Part shown: in pieces, positions 30,116-38,289 of the stretch
How positions within the stretch are numbered: position 1 is the first letter of the stretch
Layout: each line of letters starts with the position of its first letter
Source of the DNA: Archangium_A sp035910535
Lineage (GTDB): Bacteria > Myxococcota > Myxococcia > Myxococcales > Myxococcaceae
Direction: 5' to 3'
Assembly (NCBI GenBank): GCA_035910535.1
Contig: JAMHXF010000099.1
Coordinates: 86,160 to 150,159, forward strand
DNA: 64,000 nucleotides
The notes under the pieces: model-generated
What the model was told of the DNA's origin: nothing
Database searches by the model: none
The model's input: the letters and a program-made list of their open reading frames with translations, nothing else
Translations under genes and position numbers: made by a program

Positions 30116-30847
30116 TTGAGCCAGTACGATGCGTTGGCAGAGCTGAGTGAGCAGACGGCCGAATCGCCCCTGCGAAAATTCTACGAAGAGCACACGTTGT
30201 TCGACGCCCTGGGCGAGGTCGACTCGCTCTCGGTGTTGGACCTGGCGTGTGGCACCGGCATCTACACGCGCAAGCTCAAGGAGCGTGGAGCGCGGCGGGT
30301 GGTGGGCATCGACAACTCCGAGGGCATGATCGCCTACGCGCGGTACGTCGAAGAGAAAGACGCGCTCGACGTCGAGTACTTCGTTCGCGACGTGAGCAGC
30401 CTGGGCGACGTTGGCCAGTTCGACCGCGTGATGGCGGCGTACCTGCTGCACTACGCGCCGACACGCGAGGCGCTGTTTTCGATGTGCGGGAACATTGGCC
30501 GGGCGCTGCGGCCCGGTGGGCGCTTCGTCACCGTGTGCGTGAGCCCCGACATCAACCTGAGCGACCCGGGCTACTACCTGAACTACGGCTTTCAGCTCTC
30601 GGGTGGCGGCGCCGACGGTGACCTGCTCACGTTGGAAATCGTGCTGCCGGGCATGGAGACCAAGCTCTTCGCCCACCGGTGGACGCGCCAGACCTACGAA
30701 GAGGCGCTGCGCGCGGCGGGCTTCACCGACATTCACTGGCACGCGCCGCAGTGCCACCCGATGGGCTTGGAGATCTTCGGCGAAGAGTTCTGGTCGGACT
30801 ACCTGCGCACGCCGCACGCCTCGGTGCTGTCGGCGCGCGTGGCGTGA
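30116..30847 (+). CDS. Class I SAM-dependent methyltransferase
   Basis: The 243-residue protein has motif I VLDLACGTGIYTRKL (about 40-54), the acidic loop VVGIDNSEGMI (about 62-72), DRVMAAYLLHYAP, and RALRPGGRFVTV. The start is TTG 30116, because no ATG precedes motif I in frame; a GGGGGAAG sequence lies upstream. The methyl acceptor is unknown. It follows the epimerase gene by 61 bp. The next gene converges on it with a 3-bp gap. Confidence 0.88.
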   Translation: MSQYDALAELSEQTAESPLRKFYEEHTLFDALGEVDSLSVLDLACGTGIYTRKLKERGARRVVGIDNSEGMIAYARYVEEKDALDVEYFVRDVSSLGDVGQFDRVMAAYLLHYAPTREALFSMCGNIGRALRPGGRFVTVCVSPDINLSDPGYYLNYGFQLSGGGADGDLLTLEIVLPGMETKLFAHRWTRQTYEEALRAAGFTDIHWHAPQCHPMGLEIFGEEFWSDYLRTPHASVLSARVA

Positions 30848-30850
30848 GGC

Positions 30851-32947
30851 TCAGCGCTTCTTCGGCGTCTCGGGCTCCACGCTGGGCCCGCGAATGATTT
30901 TGATGATGCGGTCGCGCTTCTTCTGAACGACGTCGACGCGGTCGCCTTTGAGCAGCGTCTGCCAGTTCGTGAAGGCGTCCTGCAGGTTGCGGTCTTCTTC
31001 GAGGTCTTCGTCGTTGCGCAGCGTCAGCTTCACGCGGCCCAGGCGCGTGGCCAGCGTGAGCGCCTCGGCCTCTTCAGCGGTCAGCAGCAGGGTGACGTCG
31101 CCGTACTCACGGTCGCGCGGGTCGACGGTCGCTTCGGGCAGCGTGCCGGTGAGCTTTCCGGTGGCCAGCACGCGAACCTTCTGGAGCAGCGTGACGGCGC
31201 GGCGCGTCTCCACGCCTTTCTCGGCAATCGGGAAGCTCACGACCACGTCGACGAGGTCGGCGGCCTTGACGAAGCGACCCACCGCGCTCGTGGCCGTGGT
31301 GCCGATGGTGTACGCGCGGCCCTTCTTGCTCACGCGGCGGCTGAGGCGGTCGTTCATCACCCGCATCGAAACGAGCTGCGAGTAGAACAGCGGGTCGCCC
31401 ATCTGCACCGCGACGGCGAGGCGCTGGTCGAGAATCATGTTCATCGCGTCGCCCTTCACCACGCCGCTGCCCTGGTACGGCTCGGGCACGGCGCGCAGCG
31501 CGACGTTCTCCAGCGTGATGACGTCGCCTACCGCCATGTCTTCGGCGGCGACCACCACCTGCGTCAGCGTCCAGCTCGCGCGGGCCTGACGCTCTACGGC
31601 GAACATCGACAACGAATAGATGACGAGGCCCACCGCCATGCACACGCCGGCGATGAAGAGCGGCTGCGTGCCCTTGAACGTCAGCCCGTCGAGCCAGCCC
31701 TTCGGAGGAGGCGGCTCCACTGCGGCGCCAGCGGGGATCGGCAACATCCGCGTCTCGACCGCGGCTGACAACGGCAGGTCGATGGTGGGGCGACCGAGCA
31801 TCATCTGCTCGGCCTGGTGTTGCAGCGCGAGCGCCGGCACTTTTGCGATGGTCGGGCCGACGTCTTCGTCGAGCGCGGGCGCGGCGTCTTTGGTGACCTC
31901 CAGCTTCGAGGGCATCTTCAGGCTCTTGCTGCTCTCGGAGCCCGGCACCTGACCCTGACGGCCGCTGCGGCTGGTCTCGGGGGCGACCTTCTTCCCGCTG
32001 CCGCTCTTGCCGCTCCGCTCGCCGCCTTCACCGGGCTGCGGCACGGGGCGGGCGGGCAGCGGCGCCAGCTTCGCGCTCTTGCTCGAGGCCGCCTCGTTCC
32101 ACGGCACCATCGGCATCTGGCCCTTCGCTTCGACGGGGAGGTCCGTGGCGGCGATGGTGCGCACTTGCGGCTCGAAGGGGTTGGCGCCCACCGGAGGCAC
32201 CGGCGGCTTCGTCGTCGCCACGCCGGGCTCGGTGCCCACTTCAGTGCCCACCGACGTCTCGTCTTCGAGGCTGAAGGGCTTGATGGCGCTGCTCAGCGCC
32301 CCGCCGATGCGCGGCAGCTCCTGAAACGTGCCGGCGTTGGCGGCGGCCTCAGCGGCGAGCGGCGCGGCCGTCGGGTCGAAGCGCAGCACGGGCAACTGCA
32401 TCTCGAGCTGCGCGAGCAGCGCTGGCGGCGTGCCGACGAGCTCCCACAGGTAGTCGTCGCCCGAGAAGCTGCTCGGCTGGCCAAACACGCGCGCGGCAGC
32501 GTCGGCGGCGCGCTCGAGGTCTGCGCGCACTTCGCCGCTCGTGGTGCTCGAAAACTCCACCAGCTCCGGGCCGGGAATGCCTTCGACTACGCGCAGAAAA
32601 AAGCGCTCGCGCGTCGCGTCGGGCAGGGTGCGGAGGCGACTGAGCGCCTGTCGCGCTTCGAGCACGCTGGGGTCGGTTGACGACTGCTCTTCGATGCGCG
32701 CCCCGGCGATGTCGCGGGCCTGCTTGCGGGCCACGTTCATCACGTGCACCCCGAGCTGCGAGTCGGTCACCGCGCCGAGCGTGCCCAGCGCCGAGTCGAG
32801 AATGCGCGGCACCAGCCCGTCGACGAGGTGCTGTGGCGCGTGCGCGAGCGCGACGCCGTGCACGAAGGGCGTCAGGTATTCGCGCAGCCGTTCTCTGGCT
32901 GCTGCATCACCCGCGCGTGCGGGGCCGATGTCTTGGCGCCACTCCAT
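30851..32947 (-). CDS. Sigma-factor-like domain fused to CpaB/SAF protein
   Basis: The 698-residue protein starts at ATG 32947. Residues about 5-155 read like an ECF sigma factor: ARAGDAAARERLREYLTPFV at the start, MNVARKQARDIAGAR as region-2 end, LSRLRTLPDATRERFFLRVVEG as region-4 start. The DNA-contact parts look degenerate (SSTTSGEVRADLERAADAAA). Residues about 160-420 are a low-complexity Pro/Lys/Ser linker. A membrane span lies at about 428-452 (LFIAGVCMAVGLVIYSLSMF). The C-terminal part begins with the SAF/CpaB pattern VVVAAEDMAVGDVITLENVALRAV, followed by QRLAVAVQMGDPLFYSQL and the RcpC/CpaB pattern RRAVTLLQKVRVLATG. CpaB proteins assemble Flp/Tad pili; no other tad gene is nearby. Confidence 0.72.
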   Translation of the reverse strand: MEWRQDIGPARAGDAAARERLREYLTPFVHGVALAHAPQHLVDGLVPRILDSALGTLGAVTDSQLGVHVMNVARKQARDIAGARIEEQSSTDPSVLEARQALSRLRTLPDATRERFFLRVVEGIPGPELVEFSSTTSGEVRADLERAADAAARVFGQPSSFSGDDYLWELVGTPPALLAQLEMQLPVLRFDPTAAPLAAEAAANAGTFQELPRIGGALSSAIKPFSLEDETSVGTEVGTEPGVATTKPPVPPVGANPFEPQVRTIAATDLPVEAKGQMPMVPWNEAASSKSAKLAPLPARPVPQPGEGGERSGKSGSGKKVAPETSRSGRQGQVPGSESSKSLKMPSKLEVTKDAAPALDEDVGPTIAKVPALALQHQAEQMMLGRPTIDLPLSAAVETRMLPIPAGAAVEPPPPKGWLDGLTFKGTQPLFIAGVCMAVGLVIYSLSMFAVERQARASWTLTQVVVAAEDMAVGDVITLENVALRAVPEPYQGSGVVKGDAMNMILDQRLAVAVQMGDPLFYSQLVSMRVMNDRLSRRVSKKGRAYTIGTTATSAVGRFVKAADLVDVVVSFPIAEKGVETRRAVTLLQKVRVLATGKLTGTLPEATVDPRDREYGDVTLLLTAEEAEALTLATRLGRVKLTLRNDEDLEEDRNLQDAFTNWQTLLKGDRVDVVQKKRDRIIKIIRGPSVEPETPKKR

Positions 32948-33107
32948 AGAAGGCGCGTATTCTCGCACGGGCGCGCGCGCGTTGCAGCGGCTCGGAGAAC
33001 GTCGTCACCGCCGCGCTTCACCGAAGTTCGTGCGCTGTCAAACCTCTGGGTGAATCACGCCGTGAAATGGACGGGCTGTGTGAATCGAACGACAACGCCA
33101 TTCACGC

Positions 33108-33386
33108 ATGGCCGACATCATCGACCTCTCGCTCATCGCTGAATCCCGAAAGCACCTCACCAAGCTGCTCGATGCTCGAGGCATCAACTACTTCTTGAGA
33201 CAAGACGCGCGCCGCCCGTTTCAGCTCGAGCCGACGCGCGTCGACCTCGTAGTGCGTGCCGCCGCGAAGGCGCGCAAAGCGGCCACCGGGCGCGTGCACG
33301 AAGGCGCGTTTGAACGGGCGCGCAGTGAAGTGCGCCGCGAGCTGATCCGCCGCGTCGTGGCGGAGATGCTGCAGACCGGCTTCTGA
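33108..33386 (+). CDS. Small soluble protein, unknown function (92 aa)
   Basis: The product is helical and basic (DLVVRAAAKARKAATGRVHEG) with no signal peptide or known motif. It begins at ATG 33108, downstream of 160 bp with no gene after the divergent CpaB-like start. Its stop is 1 bp from the stop of the convergent ybaK gene. It may be a small DNA-, RNA- or protein-binding factor, but there is no direct evidence. Confidence 0.5.
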   Translation: MADIIDLSLIAESRKHLTKLLDARGINYFLRQDARRPFQLEPTRVDLVVRAAAKARKAATGRVHEGAFERARSEVRRELIRRVVAEMLQTGF

Positions 33387-33387
33387 T

Positions 33388-33861
33388 TCAGTCGGTCGCG
33401 CAGTCGACGAGCGTGAGCGGCAGCGCGCGCTCCAGCTCCGAGGGCGCGAGCGTGCACAGCAGGCCGCGCTTGCCCGCGTTGATGAAGAGCGTGGGCAGCG
33501 TGGTGATGCTTCGTTCACAACACACGCGCAGCGTCTTCTTCGTACCGAACGGCGACGTGCCGCCGACGAGGTAGCCGGTGTGGCGCTGCGCGACCTCGGG
33601 TTTGCACGGGCCCACCGACTTCACGCCCAGCTGTCGCGCGAGCGCTTTGGCCGAGACCTGTTTGTCTCCGTGCATGAGCACCAGCAGCGGCGCTTTCGTC
33701 TCGTCTTCGAAGACCAGGGTCTTGATGACCTGATGCTCGTCGACGCCCAGTTTCTGCGACGACACCCGCGTGCCGCCGCGCTCTTCGTAGTCGTACGCGT
33801 GCAGCGTGAAGGCCACGTGTGCGAGCGTGAGAAAGCGCGTGGCCGGGGTCTCGGTGCTCAC
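33388..33861 (-). CDS. ybaK: YbaK-family Cys-tRNA(Pro) deacylase
   Basis: The 157-residue protein removes mischarged Cys from tRNA-Pro. The YbaK signature is present: TRFLTLAHVAFTLHAYDYEE, VIKTLVFED with the catalytic Lys, HGDKQVSAKALARQLG, GYLVGGTSPFGTKK, and LPTLFINAGKRGLL. Length is typical. Its GTG start shares one base with the TAG stop of the upstream metallophosphoesterase gene, so the two are likely co-transcribed. Confidence 0.92.
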   Translation of the reverse strand: MSTETPATRFLTLAHVAFTLHAYDYEERGGTRVSSQKLGVDEHQVIKTLVFEDETKAPLLVLMHGDKQVSAKALARQLGVKSVGPCKPEVAQRHTGYLVGGTSPFGTKKTLRVCCERSITTLPTLFINAGKRGLLCTLAPSELERALPLTLVDCATD

Positions 33862-35078
33862 TACTTGGTGACGGTGCGCGTGAACTTCTGCACGCCGAGC
33901 TGGTCGTAGAAGCTCGCGGTGAAGTTGCGCCCGTCGATGACGATGTAGACGAAGCCCAGCGCGTCAGACTGGTAGTACGCCGGGTCGCTGCGCTCGAGCG
34001 CGGTGGTCGACGCCGCGCCGCCCGAGAGAATCAGCCCGGTGTTCAACGTCGAGCCGGCGCGCGTACACGTCGCCTGCAGCCACTGAATGTTGTGGTCGTG
34101 ACCGGTGATGTAGAAGTCGGCGCGACCGCACACGCGCTCTTCGACGAACTTCTTCACGCCGGCGCCGTTGGCGATGGGCACGAACGAGAGGTCGTCGTAG
34201 CTGCCCGCGTTGCCGTGTGGCCCGTTCGACTTGTACGGGTGGTGCGCGAAGACGATTTTCCACAGCGCGGTCGACTGCGGCAGCCACTGGTCGAAGGCGG
34301 CGCGGACGTCGTTGTCGACGCTGAACATGGAGCGGTTGGTGTCTCCGGCGAAGAACTCCACGTCGCCCAGACGCCACTTGTAGTGGTGCGCCGGCATGCG
34401 CCACTTGGGGTTCACGTTCGAGTACGCGACCTGGTGCGCCCCCTTCGGCAGGTCGGTGCCTGCGCCGTCGCCGCCGTAGTCGTGGTTCCCGAGCACCGCG
34501 TAGAACGGCGCGTTGACCGTCGCGTACGGCTGAACGAAGGCGGTCTGCCACTGCGAGTCGGTCGTCGACGAAACGCCCGACGGGTAGAAGTTGTCGCCGA
34601 GCATCACCACGAAGTCGCAGCCGTTGGTGGCGCAGAAGGTGCCGATGGCCTGACCGACCGTGTTCTGGCCGGTGTTGCCTTTGCCCGTGTCGCCGATGGC
34701 GATGAAGCGCACGACGACTCCCGCGTCGACTGTCGCGCTGCCGCCGCCCGTCGCGCTGCCGCCGCCCGTCGCGTCGCCGCCGCCCGTCGCGTCGCCGCCG
34801 CCCGTCGCGCTGCCGCCGCCCGTCGCGTCGCCGCCGCCCGTCGCGCTGCCGCCGCCCGTCGCGCTGCCGCCGCCCGTCGCTGCGCCGCCGCCCGTCGCGT
34901 TGCCGCCGCCCGTCGCTGCGCCGCCGCCCGTTCCCGCGTCTTCTTCGCCGTCACCACCGCCGGTCACCGCTGCGCCACCGTCAGTTCCGGCGTCAGGCGT
35001 TTCGGGAACAACAGGCGGCTTGCCGCAGGACCAGACGAAGGCCGTGGCGACGGCGGCGAGGCAGAGCGTTCGAAGCAT
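33861..35078 (-). CDS. Metallophosphoesterase lipoprotein with GGGxAT repeat linker
   Basis: The 405-residue product starts at ATG 35078 with a lipoprotein signal (MLRTLCLAAVATAFVWSC). A Gly-rich linker with eleven (xATGGG) hexapeptide units follows (about residues 50-115). The catalytic domain shows the calcineurin-type metallophosphatase motifs: GDTG (DxG form), GDNFYP, GNHDYGGDG, HHPYKSN, and GHDHNIQW. It thus has a complete binuclear-metal site and should hydrolyse a phosphoester at the cell surface. The pattern of DNFYPSGV is close to purple-acid-phosphatase-like proteins. It overlaps ybaK by 1 nt. Confidence 0.9.
   Translation of the reverse strand: MLRTLCLAAVATAFVWSCGKPPVVPETPDAGTDGGAAVTGGGDGEEDAGTGGGAATGGGNATGGGAATGGGSATGGGSATGGGDATGGGSATGGGDATGGGDATGGGSATGGGSATVDAGVVVRFIAIGDTGKGNTGQNTVGQAIGTFCATNGCDFVVMLGDNFYPSGVSSTTDSQWQTAFVQPYATVNAPFYAVLGNHDYGGDGAGTDLPKGAHQVAYSNVNPKWRMPAHHYKWRLGDVEFFAGDTNRSMFSVDNDVRAAFDQWLPQSTALWKIVFAHHPYKSNGPHGNAGSYDDLSFVPIANGAGVKKFVEERVCGRADFYITGHDHNIQWLQATCTRAGSTLNTGLILSGGAASTTALERSDPAYYQSDALGFVYIVIDGRNFTASFYDQLGVQKFTRTVTK
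34732..34929 (-). repeat. Eleven 18-bp tandem repeats in metallophosphoesterase gene
   Basis: Eleven copies of an 18-bp unit (plus-strand form GTCGCGCTGCCGCCGCCC with variants in the third to ninth base) encode GGGxAT hexapeptides, where x is Ser, Asp, Ala or Asn. Because 18 is divisible by three, loss or gain of units keeps the frame. It is a coding minisatellite, not a CRISPR array. Confidence 0.85.
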
Positions 35079-35135
35079 GCGTGTCACCTATCATTCCCAT
35101 GTCGCCCGGAGGAGAGCCCACGCTTGAAATCGGGT

Positions 35136-35792
35136 ATGCGCCGCGCCGTGACACCGCTGCGCGCCGCAGAGCGTCAGGTCGTTCGCGAGGTGACGCGCGC
35201 GTCGGAGGTGTTGCCCGGCCTGCAGGTTCTCGTCGCGCAGGAGCCGCTCGCGCCGTGGCAGGCGACCGAGCGCTGCAGCGGGCGCGTTGAGGGGCCCCCG
35301 TTCTGGGCGCACGCGTGGCCGGGTGGGTTGGCGCTGGCGAAGTGGGTGTTCGACGCGCCGCACCTCGTGCGTAGCAAGCGCGTGCTCGACTTCGCCTCGG
35401 GCTGCGGCGTGTCGGCCATCGCGGCGGCGCGCGCGGGCGCAGCGTCGGTCGAGGCCACGGAGGTCGACGTGTTCGCCTGCGCCTCCATCGACGAGAACGC
35501 GGCGCTCAACGGCGTGACGGTGACGGTGCGCAACGACGACGTCATCGGGCTCGACGCCGGGTGGGACGTGGTGCTCGTGGGCGACGTCTTCTACGAAGAT
35601 GAGCTCTCGCGCCGGGTGGCGAGCTGGCTGCGAGCGCTCGCGGCGCGAGGGGCTGTGGTGCGCATCGGAGATCCCGGCCGCTCGTTTCTGCCCATGGCTT
35701 CGCTGCGCTGCGAGGCGACGTACCCGCTGACGCCCGTGCCCGCGTGGGACAGCGTCGTCGACCGGCCTGCGCGCGTGTGGAGCCCGCTGTGA
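35136..35792 (+). CDS. ETF-beta lysine methyltransferase-like protein
   Basis: The 218-residue protein starts at ATG 35136; a TTG four codons earlier is possible. It carries the METTL20/ETFBKMT-type sequence: PFWAHAWPGGLALAKWVFD, then motif I VLDFASGCGVSAIAAARAGA, EVD after strand 2, and VGDVFYEDELSRR, which matches the family GDMFYDE signature. It probably methylates a lysine in electron-transfer flavoprotein beta subunit or a related protein. Its stop overlaps the GTG of the next gene by 4 nt (GTGA). Confidence 0.82.
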   Translation: MRRAVTPLRAAERQVVREVTRASEVLPGLQVLVAQEPLAPWQATERCSGRVEGPPFWAHAWPGGLALAKWVFDAPHLVRSKRVLDFASGCGVSAIAAARAGAASVEATEVDVFACASIDENAALNGVTVTVRNDDVIGLDAGWDVVLVGDVFYEDELSRRVASWLRALAARGAVVRIGDPGRSFLPMASLRCEATYPLTPVPAWDSVVDRPARVWSPL

Positions 35793-36157
35793 GCGCCGAG
35801 CTCGAGGCGCTCTGTCAGGCGTGTGGCTTGTGCTGTGACGGCACGCTGTTCACGCGCGTGCCGCTGACCGTCGACGAGGTCGTGCCCGCAGTGAAGCTGA
35901 ACGTCATCACCACGCCGACCAACGCACGCTACGTGCCGCAGCGTTGCGCCGCGCTGAACGGAACGGTCTGTCAGGTCTACGCCGAGCGGCCGCTCGCGTG
36001 TCGGCGCTACGAGTGTCTGCTCTTCGCCGCGCTGCGTGAGGGCGAGGCGTCGCTGGCGGAGGCGCTTGAAGTCGTACGTCGTGCGCAGTCATTGGCTGCG
36101 TCGAAAGACGCGTCGCTCGACGAGTACCTCAGGTTTCACTTCGGACGGCGGAGCTGA
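35789..36157 (+). CDS. YkgJ-family Cys-cluster protein
   Basis: The 122-residue protein starts at GTG 35789, coupled to the upstream methyltransferase gene. The metal-cluster pattern is clear: CQACGLCCDG at about 9-18, then RCAALNGTVCQVYAERPLAC and RRYEC. This fits the YkgJ/Fe-S or zinc cluster family (CxxCxxCC... CxxY..RPxxCRxY). The biochemical role is unknown. The pairing suggests a shared protein-modification function. Confidence 0.85.
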   Translation: MSAELEALCQACGLCCDGTLFTRVPLTVDEVVPAVKLNVITTPTNARYVPQRCAALNGTVCQVYAERPLACRRYECLLFAALREGEASLAEALEVVRRAQSLAASKDASLDEYLRFHFGRRS

Positions 36158-36170
36158 GCTGCTTCGAGGT

Positions 36171-36189
36171 CACTTGCATGATGCAAGTG
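36171..36189. promoter_or_regulatory. Near-perfect 19-bp palindrome, candidate operator
   Basis: CACTTGCATGATGCAAGTG is palindromic except at its central base. A further half-site (TTGCAAG) follows about ten bases later. It lies in the 67-bp gap between the YkgJ-type gene and the membrane-anchored protein gene, 35 bp before the latter's GTG. The form is that of a dimeric repressor site. Confidence 0.5.
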
Positions 36190-36224
36190 TGTTGTTGCAA
36201 GCCCGCGCGGTTAGAGTCGCCACC

Positions 36225-36767
36225 GTGAAGCGCCGCATCGTCGTCATCGCCCTCGTCGTGCTCTTCGTGGCCATCGTGCTCGCGCTGGTCATTCAGCGCC
36301 CGCGTCGCCCGCGCCCAGAAGGGTTCGATGCGCCGTGGGCCTCGCTCCCTGAGACCATCGAGCGTGACTGGTCGACCGATGTGCTCAAGCGCGGCGTGAT
36401 TCAGGACGTCTTCAGCGCGGTGAGTGAAGAGCTCCAGCACTGCAACATGGAGCTCTACCGGCTCGCCGACGGAGACGTGGTGAAGGCCGACCTGCTCTTC
36501 GAGCAGCAGGCCGCCGGCATGCAACTGATGTTCGTGCGCATGCCGGAGCGGCCCACGCTGCCGCCGTTGCTCTTGCCGTGCTTCGAGCAGGCCCTCGAGC
36601 GCTCCAGGCCGGTTCCCAACACCGGGCTGGCCGTGGGCACGCGGTGGCGGCTGGGCGTGCACATGCTGATCCACCCCGTGGCCGACCTGCCGCCGGAGCC
36701 GTGGTGGCATCGCTTCGTGCCGCAGTCCTGGCGTTCAGGTGGGGACTCCGTGATTCACGTGGGGTGA
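36225..36767 (+). CDS. Membrane-anchored protein, unknown function (180 aa)
   Basis: The start is GTG 36225. A single N-terminal membrane segment (VVIALVVLFVAIVLALVI) is followed by an approximately 150-residue soluble domain with three cysteines and a basic stop-transfer (QRPRRPRP). The domain could be periplasmic. I recognise no family. The upstream palindrome at 36171-36189 may control it. Confidence 0.6.
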   Translation: MKRRIVVIALVVLFVAIVLALVIQRPRRPRPEGFDAPWASLPETIERDWSTDVLKRGVIQDVFSAVSEELQHCNMELYRLADGDVVKADLLFEQQAAGMQLMFVRMPERPTLPPLLLPCFEQALERSRPVPNTGLAVGTRWRLGVHMLIHPVADLPPEPWWHRFVPQSWRSGGDSVIHVG

Positions 36768-36809
36768 GGGCTTGCGTCTACGCGCGGGAGGTGAAAGGGC
36801 GCTCCTCCC

Positions 36810-38276
36810 ATGAACCGTCTCCTCGTGCTGGCTGTGGTCGCGCTGTCCGCGTGCCGTTCTGCTGCTCCCGCCGCGTTGATCCGCATCGACGCCGAGATGC
36901 CCGGTGCGAACTGCGCCAACGGCGGCGTGGCGATTCAGACGGGCACCGACGAGAACAACAACTCGACGCTCGACGACGGCGAAGTCGTGGCGGCGCAGAC
37001 GCGCTACGTGTGTGACGGCGCGAACGGCGCCGCCGGCATGCAAGGCCCCGCTGGCGAGACCGGTGACGCGGGCGTCGGTGGCCACAACGCGTTGACGCTG
37101 CTGACGGCGGAGCCTGCGGGCACCAACTGCGAGTTCGGCGGCACCAAAGTCGAAGCCGGCATCGACGTGAACGACGACGGCGCGCTGTCGTCGACTGAAA
37201 TCACCAGCACGCGCTACATCTGCGATCGCTCGTCGCTCGACGCGATGTACTTCGGTGACCTCACCATCGTCTCCGACGACGACCTCGCGCTGCTCACCAA
37301 CATCAAGGTCATCGTCGGAAACCTGCACTTTCAGCACGCGCCCGCCGGCGTGGTGAACCTGCCGACGCTCGAGAAGGTCACCGGACAGATCTCCGCAGGT
37401 GAGCGCGGCGGCGGTGAAGGCTCGATTGGTGTGCGCGCGCTGACGCCGGTGCGCGAGCTGCACTTCCCCGTGCTCAACAGCATCGGTGGTCTCCGTGCGG
37501 ACAGCGTGCGGACGTTGACGACGCTCGACCTCCCCGAACTGGTGCGCGCCGGTGAGTTCCGTGTCTACGGCCTGCAGGCGCTGACGACGCTCACGCTGCC
37601 GAAGCTGGTCTCGGCCACCTCGTTCGTCGTCGGCAACATGGACGGCCTCGTCACGGTTCAGGCGCCGCTGCTCAGGTCGGTGGGGACGCTCGACGTCTAC
37701 GACAACGAGGTGCTGACCACGCTCACGGCGCCGGCGCTCGAGTCGGTCACCGACTACTTCGGGTTTTCGTACAACGCCGCGTTCGTCGAGTGCGGCGTGT
37801 GGCGGCTCTTCAATCGCCTCGTCAACGCGCCCGAGCACAGCGACATCTACAACAACGAGACCACGACGACGTGCACCGCGGCCGACCTCTGCGCGCCGGT
37901 CACGCTCACCGGCCTCACGAACCTCTCGCAGTGCCGCAAGAGCATGTACTTCTCTGACGCGCTGGCGCTCTGCCAGACGCTGGGCACCGGTGCTTCGCTG
38001 GCCTGGTTCGAGTCGGCCATCGAATGGAGCACGTTCTCGACCGCGGTCATGAACGGCCAGCTCAGCACCGGGTGGATTGGCTATTCGGACGAGGTGCTCG
38101 AGGGCACCTTCGTCGCCGTCAGCGGCTTCACGACGTACTCGCCTGTTTCAGAGATGAACTTCTGGGACACCAGCGAGCCCAGCGGTGGTGAACACTTCGT
38201 CGAGGTCGTTGGCAACGGACGCGCCAACGATCTCCCGGACACCTACAACCGCCGCTTCTTCTGCCGTACCCCCTGA
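36810..38276 (+). CDS. Lipoprotein with DUF7151-like repeats, leucine-rich L-domain and C-type lectin domain
   Basis: The 488-residue product has a lipoprotein signal (MNRLLVLAVVALSAC). Two repeats follow of the type G-x-x-C-x-x-GG ... G-x-D-x-N-x(2-3)-G-x-L (about 32-70 and 107-140), probably calcium binding, with a short collagen-like GAAGMQGPAGETGDAG between them. Residues about 145-330 contain leucine-rich repeats like receptor L-domains (LTTLDLPELV, LTTLTLPKLV, LTTLTAPALE). The C-terminal approximately 125 residues form a C-type-lectin-like domain (CRKSMYFSDALALC, WIGYSDEVLEGTF, EPSGGEHFVEV, RFFC). It is probably a surface adhesin or recognition protein. Confidence 0.85.
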   Translation: MNRLLVLAVVALSACRSAAPAALIRIDAEMPGANCANGGVAIQTGTDENNNSTLDDGEVVAAQTRYVCDGANGAAGMQGPAGETGDAGVGGHNALTLLTAEPAGTNCEFGGTKVEAGIDVNDDGALSSTEITSTRYICDRSSLDAMYFGDLTIVSDDDLALLTNIKVIVGNLHFQHAPAGVVNLPTLEKVTGQISAGERGGGEGSIGVRALTPVRELHFPVLNSIGGLRADSVRTLTTLDLPELVRAGEFRVYGLQALTTLTLPKLVSATSFVVGNMDGLVTVQAPLLRSVGTLDVYDNEVLTTLTAPALESVTDYFGFSYNAAFVECGVWRLFNRLVNAPEHSDIYNNETTTTCTAADLCAPVTLTGLTNLSQCRKSMYFSDALALCQTLGTGASLAWFESAIEWSTFSTAVMNGQLSTGWIGYSDEVLEGTFVAVSGFTTYSPVSEMNFWDTSEPSGGEHFVEVVGNGRANDLPDTYNRRFFCRTP

Positions 38277-38289
38277 TTTGAAAGGTCTC

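Noticed and set aside
34092..35792. 566-codon open frame on the plus strand covering the metallophosphoesterase gene
   Set aside because: It is the antisense shadow of that gene across repeats, with Arg/Ala-rich low-complexity content; only its last part (from 35136) is a real gene.
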